Shown: positions 10,941 through 22,762 of the stretch, in pieces
Layout: every line of letters begins with the position of its first letter
Position numbering within the stretch: position 1 is the first letter of the stretch
NCBI GenBank assembly: GCA_024345305.1
Contig: BRON01000016.1
Span: 992,001-1,056,000 of the forward strand
DNA: 64,000 nt
DNA from: Mrakia gelida
Lineage: Eukaryota > Basidiomycota > Tremellomycetes > Cystofilobasidiales > Mrakiaceae
Direction: 5' to 3'
Translations under genes and position numbers: made by a program
The notes under the pieces: model-generated
What the model saw: the letters and a program-made list of their open reading frames with translations, nothing else
Told to the model about the DNA's origin: nothing
Databases searched by the model: none

Positions 10941-12123
10941 AAGGAGAAGAAGAAGGAGAAGGGTGGGAAGAAGGGTGGGAAGTGAGCGACGACGCGATGG
11001 GTGAGAGAGGGGGGAGGAGGAGGAGGAGGAGGACGCTTTGCTTTTGTTTGGTTTGATACGTACACGCTTTGAGATTGGTTGATTGTAGTAGATAAGAGGC
11101 TTTGACTTGACTTGTTCTATGTAGTTTTGTTCGTTTTGGTTGATTCTTGGGTTCGGGAGGCTACGAGCTTTCGAGCTTGCTTTTTTCGTTTCGTTTTACT
11201 TCTCTTGTCTTCGTTTTTCGCTGTTGATTGTTGGATATACGCACCCCTTTTGGTTCTCGCTTCTTTCCTGCTTTGAGGCCTCTGATAGAGACGGAAGAGA
11301 AGAGTGTGGGAGAGGAAGTGAGGGTAAGAGAGGGAACGACGCGTCGACGACGATGGAGTGCGTTCCGCTTCGCCGAGGATGAGGCGAGGAGAAGAGAGTG
11401 ATAAGTGAGGCTGGAGGGAGTTTCCAGTGGTGTGGAGGGAGGCAGGGGTGTGGGAAGGTGCTCGTTTGAGAGAAAAGAAGATGGTCGGGATGCGATGTGC
11501 GTCGCGGACGCGTCGTCGTTTGCCTCTCGCTCGTCTTCGTTTGGTCTTCGGTTGTGTTCAAGAGATGACAGCTGTTGACTCAATTTACCTTAGTTGAAGT
11601 GTTGCAGACGCTTGGTTTTCTCATGCTGAGACAACGTGAAAAATACGAACGAGTGTCGTCGTCCATGTCTTCGCTCGTATCTTCCTTCGTCCTCTCCTTC
11701 AGATCAGGTTTCCTTTCCCGAGAGTTGATCTCAGCCCAATATGAACTGAGGGATCTCGTTCTTCGAAGCTCTGATATACGGCTCGAGGACTTTCGCAAAG
11801 CCAAACGACCCTGCCCTCGACGCGAGTCCTCCCGCTCCCTCTCCTCTCCCTCCTCCTCTCAACCTCTCTAGAATTTGCCCTCGTTCACGAGCTCCCACCC
11901 TCGCCCAGCTTGGTGCGTAGAGCATAGGAAGATCAACGTTCGCCTCGAAGGTTCAGTTTTTCCTGCCTCTCTCGCCCGAAAAAGCCTCGGCCTCAGAACG
12001 AGCACTGCTCGATCTGTCAGCTCGACCTTCCCTCCCCTCCCCTCCCTTCTCTCCTCCAACACTCAGCCCCATCCAACCCTCTTTCCCCTCCCCTCTTGTC
12101 TCCCTTCCTTCACCGCATCGAGG
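10941..12123. other. Intergenic region, nothing recognised
   Basis: About 1.2 kb from the stop of the serine-rich orphan to the start of the Zn2Cys6 gene. The first 250 bases are T-rich and look like a 3' UTR (10990-11240). The remainder is purine-rich, then C/T-rich toward 12120, as expected for a promoter. Open frames here lack splice support or recognisable sequence. Confidence 0.4.
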
Positions 12124-15100
12124 ATGCCTCACAACCAACGCAGCGACGATTCGGACGAGCAGGATTATCGAGGAGGAGGAGAGGGAGAGGGAGGAGAGAG
12201 GAAGGGTTCGAAGGTGCAGAAGAAGTCGTCGGATGGGGGACCAGTCAAGAAGAACGTAGCAGGACCGCCCGTGAAAGCTGGTGAGTGGACGAGTCTCGAT
12301 TCTTCTCTATATGCGCTGTTAGAAGTAGGGGGAGGTGGAAAAACGAGAGGGAGGAAGGAGAAGGAGAAGGAGGAGCTAAGGGAGGGACTCGAGCTCGTGC
12401 TAGCCTCGTCCTTCCTTCCCTCCCTTTGCCGTCGCCCGTACTCCTCTGTTGGACGCTTTCTTTTAACGTTCGAGGGAGGTCGAAGGTCTCTCCTCGTGAG
12501 CGAGAAGAGATGAGGAACAGGGCCTCGAAGGAGGGAGGGAAGGAGGAAGAGGGAGGGCAGTTGAGATGAGCTGAGGTGGAGGTCAGACGGCTGCCGAGAG
12601 CAGAACGAAGGAAGGAAGGCAAGAGGATGGCTTTCTCGCTACCTCTTCGAACTATACACACGCTCGAAGAAGGAGGAGTGAGGAGGAGCAGTCAGCCTGC
12701 TCTACAATGGGTCTTCAGAGGATCGAGGAAGGACGAAGGGGGCGTGGCCGACCTGGCCGGACCACTTCCCCAAGCGTTCCACCGTTGAGGTTTTCCTCCA
12801 AAGGCGGAGCTGGAGAGGTTCTATACTGGGGTGGACTGGCAGTACGGGGTCTCTACGACGGTTCAAGACTTGATAGCGCACGGCTTGCTCTCTGGTAGGG
12901 TCTAATGGAAGAGAGTTCGAAGCTGACGTTGACCTTTCCTCTTCCTCCTCCTCCCCTCCCTCTTCCCTTCTTCGCTTCCCTCCTTCCTTTCTTCAGCTTG
13001 TCTCACCTGCAGGAACAAGAAGGCGAAATGTGATGGGATCCAGCCTACGTGTGGAAACGTGAGTAGATCCCTCTCCTTTTGGGGGCGAGAGGGAGAGCTG
13101 AAGGAACCAAAGCTGACCACCCTTCATCGCTTCCTTCGTCCTCTTTCCAGTGCATCAAGAAGGGAACTCCCTGCGAGTACGTCAAGTCTCGACGAGGTGG
13201 TGCTAGGAAGAAGAAGACTGAGCTGGGTAGGTCTACCAGTACCTTCTTCCATCTCGTCGAAGCTCGAAGCTGACTCGTCCTTGACCCACCCCGAACGCAG
13301 ACATCCTCGCCGAGCCTCTCGCCATGTTCCTCAAGACTCTCGAGGACCTGGGCTCCTACGCTTCTCACCAAGGAGCTTCCTCATCCAAGAGCAGTGAACC
13401 CCCTCTCTCCCTCTCAGGAATGACCAACGACCTTCCTCCCATCTCGCCTGAGAAGATCGTCAAGGTCTACACGGGTGCCGAGGCGATGTGAGTCGAACCG
13501 ACCCGACCTTCCTTCTGTTCTCGAAGGAAGAAGCTTTGAACGATCTGTTTCTGACGACCTCTCCACTCTTTCTTCTTGCAGTATCGGAGGCTACTACGCC
13601 GAGATCTACCCTTACGCTCCCGTTCTTCCTCTTCCTGGCGCCGTTCCCTTCTCGTCCATCATCGCTGCTCTCGGGCCAAACGTCCCCTACTTCTCTTCCA
13701 TCTCGCCCTCGCCTCGCGGTGGAACTCCCAACTCAGCCCACTCCCCAGCCTCTTCCTCTCACTCCCACTCGCAAAGTCAAAGCCATTCAGGATCAGGCTC
13801 CTCCTCCTACCACCCTCCTCCAACCCATCAAGTCGCACCCAAGTGCTCTCCCCTCCTCCTCTCCATGCTCGCCATCCTCGTCCTCGTTCCCAACCCTCAG
13901 GATCCCAACCCAACCTCGGACTCCTCTCGACTCCTTCGACGAACAGCCTCAGCAAGATATGCGTCCGAGTCCATGAAGCTCATCGAGGAGTACACCGACC
14001 GAGCTGGAAACGAAGGAGACGACGTCCCTCTCGAGGTCGTCCAGGCGTTGGTTCTCCTCGCCAAGTGGGAGATGGCGCAGAACGGGAACTTCGCGAAGAT
14101 GAGGAGTAGGATGGGGAGTGCGGTGCAGGTCTCGATGGATTTGGGGATTCACAGGAGTGACAAAGCGATCATCTTCCCTCCTGGAGAGGAGTGGAAGAGG
14201 GATGTCAGGAGGAGGACTGTGAGTCTTCGTTCGACGCGTTTCGTTTCGTTCCCGGATTTTTTTAGACGCTGACCTTGCTCGCTCTTCATCTTGCAGTGGT
14301 GGATGACCTTCTCTGGTCTCATGCAGTCCTCAGTCATCAGTGGAACGGTCAGTCGCTCACTTCCTTCCTTTCTCGCTCGTCGAACCCGTCGCTGATCGTT
14401 CTTCCTCTCCTTCTCGCCTTCCAGCTTCCTTCGGTCGGACCTTACGATCCTCGAATCACGTGCGAGTTCCCCGTTTGTGCTGTCGATCCTGACGTTCGTC
14501 CTCCTTCTTTCTCTCTCCATCGCGTCGCGTCGCGTCCCTTCTCGTCTCGACTCCCCACTGACCTCGAGCTCCTTCCTGAATTTTCCGCTCTCTCAGGTCT
14601 GGGGAAACCAGGTGAGTAACTTTTCGCATCACGCAAGCTGTCCTCGAAGATCGAGTCCCTCCGACTGACTCGTCCGTCCTCCTCTTCCTCCTCGCAGATG
14701 AACACCCTCCGTCAAGTCGTTCGAGCCTTCGAACTCGTCGTCTCCGCCAACTACCCCGACATGACCACTCCCGATCCCGTTCGAGCACCCGGAGGTCCAA
14801 CCGAGGAGGAAGGAAGGAAGGACAAGAAGAAGATTCACGAGGAGATGGTTCTCATGGATCGACGAGTGCTCGCCATGTTGAAGGACGCCGAGAAGAAGGG
14901 AGTCGTCGACGTGAAGAAGGGGATGGGAGCCGAGGCGGAGTTGGCGAGGAACTTTGCTCTTTCGACGAGGATGATGGTGAGTCCGTCTCTCGTCTGTTTG
15001 CTGAGTCGAGTTGAGCGTGACTGACGACGCGTCTTCCTTTTCGACAGCTCTCCGTCATCGAGATCGTTCTTCACCGAACTGCTGCCTTCCCTGAGGTCGC

Positions 15101-17607
15101 TATCTTCTCGAAGAGGATGTGTGGAATGCCTGCGGTCGGGAAACCTGCTCCTCCTTCGACTCAGGTCGGACGAACGACGGGACACGCGAACCAGGAAGTG
15201 TGAGTCTCGATTTTTTCTCCCTCGCTCGAACGCCCCGAGCTTCCGCTGACCTTGTCCTTTTCCTTTTCTCTTCTCCTTCTCAGTCTCCTCGATCACTTCG
15301 CCGTCATCGCTGAACAGCAAGCCCAAGCTCGAGCTCGAGCTCCTCCTCCTCCTTCAGCTCCGAAGTCCAGCCACGCTCCCTCGTCCTTCCCAGCTCCTCC
15401 TCCTCCTCAGCCGCAGCAGCCGCAGGCTTCTTCCTCCTCGTCGAACGACCAGTGGTTCGCTCCCTCGAATCCTTCTCAACAGCAGCCTGGAGGCTGGAAC
15501 TCGTCGAACGCGAGCACGTCTTACTCGAACCCGAACGGAAACGGGAACGGGAACGGAGCGTCCAACGGCTACTCGTCTGGATTCAAGCCTGAAGCTCCCC
15601 AAGCAGCCTTCACTTCTCAGGTCCAGCAGTTCGATCTCGCTTCTGGATGTGAGTTTCCTCCCTTTATGGCTCTCAGCGGCGTCGACTAGTCGCTGACTCG
15701 TCTGTTTCCCTCGTTCGCTTCAGCCTCATCCTCGTTCCCCGCCGCGTCGAATGAATCGTACCCAGACTTCCTCAAGCAGGCCTACCAGACCACTCCTCAC
15801 CTCCAGGCTCCCTTCCCTCCTCAGTACAACCAGATCTCCAACCCTTCCCAACCTCAGCCCACCTACACTTCCTTCCACCCTCCCTCCAACTCCGTCCCTC
15901 AACAGCCCGCCTTCTACCCCAACCAGACCAACCTCGCTCCCAACCCCTTCGACTACTCGTACGACACCACCTTCGACTTCGTCACTCCAGCAGTGCCAAC
16001 TCCCAAACCTTGGTGGGAAGTCGACGGAGGAGCTCGTTCGATGGTCGCTCCTCTCGAAACCATCCCGTTCAATCAAACGGTCCTTCCCGAGGGCACGTTC
16101 GGAGGAGGATTCCCTTACAACAACGACGGATGGAGTCAGCAGATGCAGGCGATGGGAGCTCCTCTTCCCAACACGGCAGTCTCAGCCTTCAACCCCATCG
16201 GAACCGAGCTAGAGCAGCAACGACAGTTCGAGGAACGCGTTCGAAACCAGCAGCGACTTCAACAAACCCAACTCCACGCGTCGTCCTCCTCCTCCTCATC
16301 CTCCAACGCTCCTCCTCTCATCTACCCAACTCAAAACTCCTACCCTACCTCCCCATCAAGCTCCTCCAACTCCTCCCACCCAGCAGAAATCCGAGCTCAC
16401 TCCCACAGCGCTTCGTCGGATCAGCAGAGCGATCTCGAGGCCTCGGGGTCGAAGCAACAGAACCTTCCTTGGGGAATCGGACCTGACCTCAAACCTATCT
16501 CCCATCTCATCCCTCATCCCAAGACCCACGGTCACAAGGCGATCAAGGATAGTTCGGCGATTGGAGGGTTGGGAGCGAGCATCGAGGAGACGATCTTGGA
16601 CGAGGCGTTGGTGATTCACTCGAGTGATGAGGATTCGGGACCGTTCCCTCCTGGGTTGTCGTTGGCGAGGACGAGTGCGGCTGCTCATTCGGTTATTCGA
16701 CTGGAGGTGAGTTGCTCGCGTTCATTAGTTTGGGGGTCGAGTTCGAGAACTGACTCCTGACTCGTCTTCGTTTTGCGTCTCGTACAGATCATCCACCGAG
16801 CTGCTCAGTTCGCTCTCGAGGGTTCTCCCCGAGCTCTTCCCTTCTGTGCTTGTGGACTCGTGAGTCCCGTTCCTTTTTCCGACGTTTCGTTCCTGAGATC
16901 TGACCTCTGCTCGTCCGATTCGACTCGAAAACAGGTCTCAGCGGCTCATTCGTTCCTCCTCCTCGCCGTCGCCATCCAAGCTGGAGATCGATTCAACCCC
17001 TCGACCGAGACCCTTTCGAACGTCACCGAACAGGATCAGGAGCAGGCTCGTCGCTCGAAGGAGGTCACCAGTCTCTACACGAACGTCAAGATCATCATCG
17101 CCGGACTTCGAAAGTGTGAGTCGCGAACTCGTTTCTCTTCGTCTCGTCCTCGTCGAACGAAGCTGACCTGACCTGACTGTTCTCCTTCTTCTCCTCTAGA
17201 CGGATTGATGTGGGAGGGAATCGACGCTATGGCTAGTGAGTCCAGACCCTCGCCCTCTGTACATCTTCTGCTCGAAACGAAACTGACCTCTCGACCTTCG
17301 TCACCGCTTTCCTTTCCCTCCCCCAGCCGAAGTCCAGGAAGCCCTCGACAAAGCCACCTCCCTCACCGACGACATGGCTCGATACCGATCTCAACCCGTC
17401 CAGGATCTCCTCATGGACGCCGATGCGGAGGGAGAGGACGAGGAGTACGAGCCGGAGTTCGACCTCCCTCTCGTTCCCTCGAACGACCACCACCAACAGC
17501 AGCAGCAGCAGCAGTTCTTCTCGCAGGGAGCATCTCAGCAGCACCAGCAACAACAGGAGTTCTGGCAGCCTCCTCAGGCTCAGCAAGGGCAGGCTTCGTA
17601 CTACTGA
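12124..17607 (+). CDS. Zn2Cys6 fungal transcription factor, large, Gln/Ser-rich
   Basis: Exons 12124-12280, 12997-13058, 13151-13226, 13301-13487, 13582-14218, 14297-14347, 14425-14493, 14597-14611, 14698-14976, 15048-15199, 15284-15648, 15724-16706, 16788-16859, 16935-17115, 17200-17235, 17327-17607; 1200 residues. Residues 54-81 form a binuclear cluster C-x2-C-x6-C-x6-C-x2-C-x6-C (CLTCRNKKAKC ... TCGNCIKKGTPC), the DNA-binding domain of the Gal4 class. A basic linker (KSRRGGARKKK) follows. The middle region (GGYYAEIYPYAPVLP, LPLEVVQALVLLAKWEM, VQVSMDLGIHRS) has the helical pattern of the fungal-specific transcription factor domain. The last 600 residues are Gln/Ser/Pro-rich with a C-terminal poly-Gln tract, probably activation or coactivator-binding sequence. 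Intron 1 is 716 nt, far longer than its neighbours, and separates an acidic leader from the zinc cluster. Confidence 0.9.
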
Positions 17608-18155
17608 GCGCGTGTGGCAGTTGTGTTTTCGTTCCTCGTTTGTTTCGCTTTCTCGCTCGTCTCGTCTCGCTTCGCTCTCGTCTGTATCACTAATCTAGTC
17701 GCCTCGCTATGCTTTTCCTCCCTTCGCCTATCTTTCTTTTCCCTATCCGTTTATCTTCGTTTTCGTTCTCGCACCTCATCTATGTCTCGCTACTCTCTCT
17801 TCTCGTCCGTCAAAGGGAAAGATCAAGACTCGCGCACATCAGCTCGGTTCGTCCGATCTCTCCCTCCTTTCTTCCATCCCTCGACGCAGCTGACCCTGAT
17901 CTTCCTCTCTCCTCAGATCGCAATCTCGAAACAACCCCCCACACAGCATCTCCCAAGAGATCTTCGAGCGAAAAGACAAAGGGAGAAGAGCAAAACGAAA
18001 CGGAAACAAGCAGGGGTTCGCGTCTTGTTCCCTTTGATGAAACCCGCGTGCGATCGTTCGAGCTCTTCCTCCCTCCCTCCGATGCTACCTCCCTCCCAAC
18101 TACCACCCACCACCCCTCACACTCTTTTTCTACCTTTCTCTTCTTTCTCTCAACT
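17608..18155. promoter_or_regulatory. Zn2Cys6 gene 3' UTR and RTA1-like gene promoter
   Basis: 548 bp, strongly C/T-rich on the + strand. The first part is a T-rich 3' UTR-like stretch. A GTCCGTCAAAGG...CTGACCC...CTCAG pattern at 17800-17916 could be a 5' UTR intron of the downstream gene, but I cannot confirm it. Confidence 0.35.
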
Positions 18156-20222
18156 ATGTGTGAGTCCCCATGCGTTCTCCCTTGTTCTTGCTCGAACCTT
18201 GCGCTGACCTCGTCTCGCTTCGTTCCAGCCAACGACACCTCAACAACAGAAGAAGTCCTCAACACAATCGTAGGATCCGTGAACCTCTACTCCGGAAAGG
18301 TCCTCTATCAGTACTTCAACTACAACGTCGATTCGCTCACGGCGCTGATCTTCGCGGGTGTTTTTGGACTGAGCACTCGTGAGCTCGACCTCTTTCTTTC
18401 CCTCCCCTCCCCTCCCTTCCCTCCTCCGTCGAGCTGAATGTTTTCGATGGTTCTTGGCGGCAGTGATACATCTCGGGGAGTGCATCAAATCGAAACACTG
18501 GTTCCTTCTCTATACGCTCGTGCTGGGTGGGCTGAGTGAGTACAACGAAAGCGATCTCGCTGTCGTTTCCCTTTCATCTCGCGACGACCCGACCGCTGAT
18601 CCTTCTTCCTCCTCCTCCCTTTCTTCGCGCGTCCTGTTTCGTTCTTTTGATCGCAGTCGAGACTCTCGGATGGCTTTCTCGGTAATGGGCAGGACAAGCA
18701 GCTGAGTGGGCTGAAGATTTGGGAGGATATTGGGCGTCGCCGAGGAACGCGTTCTTGTTTCAGGTGAGCACGAACCCTCCTGCTTCGACGACTGAGTAGG
18801 AAAAGAGGCTGACGGTTTGACTGCTGGTGGGTCTCGTAACAGATCATCTTCCTCATCATCGGACCAGCTTTCCTCGCTGCTGCGAACTACATCTTGCTTG
18901 GGAGGTTGATCGAACGACTTGGGTGGGTTCGAAGCGTCCCGCTCTTCTTCGTCTTCTCGGAGGCGATGGATCTGACTTTGCTTCTCTCTTGTGGTCGTTA
19001 GTCAACGATACTGTCGTTTGGGGTACAAGACCTACACTGTGAGTCTCGTAAAACTCGCTCCGTCGCGTCCGTCGTCCTGTCTGACTCGTCCTCGCTTTCG
19101 AATCGCAGGGACTCTTCATCACGGGAGATCTCATCTCGCTCGTCGTTCAGGCTCTCGGAGGATCTATGGCTTCCATGGCGGACGATACCGCTGGCGCTGA
19201 TAGTGGAGGTGAGTGCAAATCTGCTTCGTCTCCGTTTGAACGCGTCGAGTCTGACTCTTCGTTCCCATCGTTCGTCTCGTCCAGCTCGCATCATGGTCAT
19301 CGGAGTTATCTGGCAGATGGTGAGCCCTCCTGCTTCCTATATCTCTTCCCTCGATCTCTCGAGCTAACCTCGCGTTTCCTTCAGGTCGTCATGCTCGCCT
19401 ACACCTGGCTGCTCTGCGAGTTCATCTTTCGATACCTCAAGGATCGACCCGTCCGACAGATTCACCCTTTCGCCTGGACGCGGAACGCTCGAGCTCGGAT
19501 CGCTGAGATGGAGGCGAACGGAGCACACTGCCCTGCGCAGATGACTTGGGGAGAGGAGAGGAGAGCGAAGTGGATGTTGGTTTCGATTTCGGGGTCGACG
19601 TTGTTGATTTTCATTCGGTGAGTCTCTCGCGTTCTGCGACTCTCGAGTACAGACGAGAAAGAACGCATCGCTGACTCCATCTCCTACTCCCTTCGCGTTT
19701 CAGATCGATCTACCGAACCGTAAGTCCGCGACGAGCGACGACGCGACTTCCGAACCACGAACGGCAAGCTGATCCTCTTTTTATACTTCTTCGATCCTCC
19801 AGATCGAGCTCCTCGACGGATGGACTGGTCCTCTCATCTCGAACCAAGGTCTCTTCAACTGGCTGGACGGAGTCCCAATCGTGAGCCGCGTCTCCTCGTC
19901 TCGTCTCGTCTCGTCTCGTTCTGCACCCTCTCACTCACTGACTCCCTCCCAATCCCCCACCCCTTGCTCTCCTCAGGCCCTCTCTCTCATCCTCCTTAAC
20001 ACCCTTCACCCCGTCTTCCTCCTTCCGTGAGTCCCTTCTCCATCCAACTCCGACGAACCTCGAAGAGTCGACGCGTCGCTGACCTCCTGCATCGTTTCGT
20101 TTTTCAGCGTCCAACCTCGGCAGAAGAACATCTCCAGCCCCATGGACTACGGGAACAACCGAAACTCCCACTACATATCTTCCAGTCAGACGAGACTCCA
20201 GGAGCCTCAAGGATACTACTAG
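18156..20222 (+). CDS. RTA1-like multi-pass membrane protein with in-frame TAA
   Basis: Exons 18156-18159, 18229-18378, 18464-18535, 18657-18763, 18843-18922, 19002-19038, 19109-19208, 19285-19319, 19385-19617, 19704-19719, 19803-19880, 19977-20026, 20108-20222; 358 codons before the final stop. RTA1-family proteins are fungal seven-helix membrane proteins linked to resistance to lipophilic toxicants. Supporting blocks: SLTALIFAGVFGL, IETLGW (the E-x-I/L-G-Y/W family motif), IIFLIIGPAFLAAANYILLGRL, GLFITGDLISLVVQALGGSMA, VIGVIWQMVVMLAYTWLL and a closing ALSLILLNTLHPVFLL helix. The start is split: ATGT|CCAACGAC, a 4-nt first exon. Within exon 4 the frame that joins the exons on both sides contains TAA at 18683-18685. 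Either the allele is broken, the base is an error (TAC is one change away), or a 63-nt intron (18682-18744) removes it. Confidence 0.75.
19893..19920. repeat. (TCTCG)n microsatellite in an RTA1-like gene intron
   Basis: About five tandem copies of a TCTCG pentamer just downstream of the donor of intron 12. Low functional expectation; likely length-variable. Confidence 0.7.
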
Positions 20223-20923
20223 AGAGGGATGAACGGCTCGGTCGTTCTTTGTTTCGTTTCCCTTCGTTTCTCGTGGTCTCCCGTCGGGTCTTCAGCAGCG
20301 CTGGGCGCGCGTTAATTTATCTCTCGTTATTAGAAACTTGTACTATCATGGAGTTGTGATCTCTCGAAATGATGCGGGGACCAAAAGAGAGACTTTCTTT
20401 TCAGTCGCGTCGCGACGCGAAACAAGAGCAGAGCTCTTGATCTCTCGTTCAGTTTGTAGATCTTGCCCATGCGAGACCGAGGTTACGAAAGAAGAGAAAG
20501 ACATGCATGTGCTACTAAGGTAGAAAACTAGACATCAGAAGAAGAGAAAGCGCGAGAGAGAGGTTGGAGTTCGACGCGACGGCAAAATCGAACGAAGATG
20601 AAAGCAACGAGAACAAGAGGCGAACGAAGGAAGAGAATGAAAAGAAGAAGCTGAGGCGGTCGCAAACGACGGATTTTTGAGGGAGGGACGGATCATGAGG
20701 TGGCGTTCCGAGGGGGAGTGAGAGGAGTTGTTCGAATGGACGAAGGGACGCGCCGAGTGCAGTTGAAGTGGGTCGAGGGTGGTGATGGTAGTCGAAGAGA
20801 TGTGGAATTGACTGAGATGGATGAGGAAGATATTGATTTGAAGTGAAGAGGAGAAGGGGAGGACCGGTTGAGAGGAGGGAGGTTGGCACGAAGTTCGACG
20901 CGACGATGCGGCACCGCGCTCTC
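20223..20923. other. Convergent 3' region, nothing recognised
   Basis: 701 bp between two convergent stop codons. It is likely two 3' UTRs facing each other. Open frames on the - strand at 20515-21422 are shadows of the F-box-like gene or low-complexity sequence without recognisable domains. Confidence 0.4.
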
Positions 20924-22438
20924 CTAGGACGACGACGGCTGCTTCTGGACGACTTTGAGGCAGGTGGGAACCTCTTCGGGGTATTCGGATATGATGGTTT
21001 GGATTCGGTTGACCTGATCCTTCGTTTCGACGAAGGGGTATTCGGATATGATGGTTTGGATTCGGTTGACCTGATCCTTCGTTTCGACGAGGATAACGGC
21101 TGAAGTGATAGAGGGATGGAAGAGGGTTCGATCTCGCTCGACGAGAAGCTGGACGATGTCGGACCACCAGAACGAAGGAAGCCCACCAGGACCCCATTCC
21201 GTAAGATCCCAAACGATCGATACGTCGGTGGATACGATAGGAGATCCTCCAGCTCCCAAGAAGCACAATCCGTGACGAGGATTGCCGATCTCCATGTCCT
21301 CGTCCTCCCATACGAGATCCAGAGCCTCCAAGCGGATGGTTCGGAGTCGAGACCATCCCGAGATGGCCGAAGCCGTGTCTGACGAGAGACGGTAGACAGG
21401 CTCGTCCCAAAGGACCTTCCACGGATCTTTCGTGAGCTTGACGACGAGCTCAGTTGGGTTGAGCGCGGAGAGGAGAGGAGGGCAGAGGGAGAGGTTTCTC
21501 AGGACCCCAAGGTCGTCTTCCTCATCGTCCTCGTCCTGCTCAAACGGATCGATGTCCATGACGATCGAAAGGCGCTCGAGTTGAGGGAGGCCGTCCAAGC
21601 GAGCGAGCGAAACGTCGCCGGGGTGAAGGTGGAGGAGGCAGGTGGTCGAGGCGAATTCGAGGACTCGGATGTGATTGAGAGAGAGGCTCGAGGTTAGGCG
21701 AGATGACGAGGAGGGAGACTGTAGATCCAAACCCGTATGTTCTGATTCAGGACGCGTTCAGGAGAGATTGACGAGAAAAGGGAACTCACCCGTTTGCAGA
21801 AGGCCCAACGCAAGGTGTCTGAGCTCGTAGCCTCGATGAAACGGTAGAGTCCTGGGGAGAAGAGCTGAAGGCAAGCCATACTCGCTCGGCAGGTCCTTGC
21901 GACGGTCTGCTTGTCCGCAAGCGAGACGATGAGCTCGAAGATCTCGAGAGGGAACGAGTGAAGGAAGGGTCGAAAGCCGGAGTAGCTCTCGGCCTGCTTC
22001 TTGATGGTGAAGTTCGGGAGATCGGGGAAGGAGTCCTTGAGGGGAGAGATCTGAACCAAAGAGGAGAGTTCAGGTTAGTCTGATGTAGGAGAAGAGCTGA
22101 GAAGAGAGGAGAGGGAGTGAGGAAGAGGAGAACGAGCTCACCTCGGCCCATCTCCAAACTCCTCTGTTCGCCTTCCTAGACTCCGTAAGCTGCAAAATCG
22201 ACTGAAGAGCTCCCTCTTCCTCCTTCAGAATCCACATCCCCTCTGGTTCGATGACGGACTGATGTCTCTGGAGGTGGGAGATGGCGGAGGAAGCGATTCG
22301 AAGAAGTTGAGCTCGTTCGGTTTGAAGGTTGGCGACTTGAGCTCGAAGCTCGTCGTTCTCGCGTTTGAGGAGCGTGGTTTCGACTCGAGGAGAGTCCGAT
22401 GGGTAAGCAGAGGGGTCGATAGGAGAAGGAGAGGCCAT
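20924..22438 (-). CDS. F-box-like protein with N-terminal coiled coil
   Basis: Exons 22438-22142, 22050-21790, 21718-20924; 450 residues. Residues 20-60 form a coiled coil (LLKRENDELRAQVANLQTE). Residues around 130-175 (LHSFPLEIFELIVSLADKQT, then ARTCRASMACLQLFSPGLYR) have the F-box pattern: an LP-x-E-I/L-like start with FPLEIFELIV, then the later cysteine/aromatic helix. F-box proteins recruit substrates to SCF ubiquitin ligases through Skp1. The C-terminal 260 residues have irregular Leu-rich strands of the kind seen in divergent fungal LRR/F-box proteins. Near the C terminus a 19-residue unit beginning VETKDQVNR occurs twice in tandem, encoded by the 57-bp DNA repeat at 20978-21091. The exon 3 acceptor (CTACAG) was preferred to the nearer AATCAG because only it keeps the frame. 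Divergent from MYND paralogue C. Confidence 0.7.
20978..21091. repeat. 57-bp perfect tandem duplication inside the F-box-like gene
   Basis: Two adjacent 57-bp units, 20978-21034 and 21035-21091, differ only at the last base (A versus G). The length is a multiple of three, so the frame is kept and 19 residues are duplicated. Confidence 0.95.
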
Positions 22439-22762
22439 CTTGGAGCGAAGGTGGGAGGAGGGAGAGGGTCGAAGCTGGCAGGAAGGAGAGAGGTGAGCTC
22501 GCGAGATTCGAGGTCAAGGCGTTTTGCCTCCGTTCGTGCAGGCGGCCGACACAGATTTTCAAGTTTTTGGTAGGTCATAGTATGGAGGAAGATCAAGGTC
22601 TTCCATGAGCTTCGATCAGTCTTTCGCAGTTGAGCTTCTTTCGGAGTCAAAATCGACCTTCTGAGACGAACGAAGCTCAACTTCGAAAGTCGCTTCCAAC
22701 GCTCACGCCTTCTCTCCCTCCCTTCATCCCTTCTCACTCAGTCTCTCCCTCAGCCGAAAAGA
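22439..22762. promoter_or_regulatory. Divergent promoter, F-box-like gene / MYND paralogue C
   Basis: 324 bp between diverging start codons. No motif stands out beyond the usual C/T-rich run before the + strand start. Confidence 0.45.

Noticed and set aside
10017..11065. Several overlapping open frames of more than 100 codons on both strands
   Set aside because: Only the frame that splices into the serine-rich orphan joins upstream and downstream exons; the others are GC-rich shadows.
20515..21422. - strand frames of 223 and 295 codons overlapping the F-box-like gene end
   Set aside because: They are alternative frames of the same DNA; only the frame ending at 20924 continues from the F-box exon and keeps splice phase.
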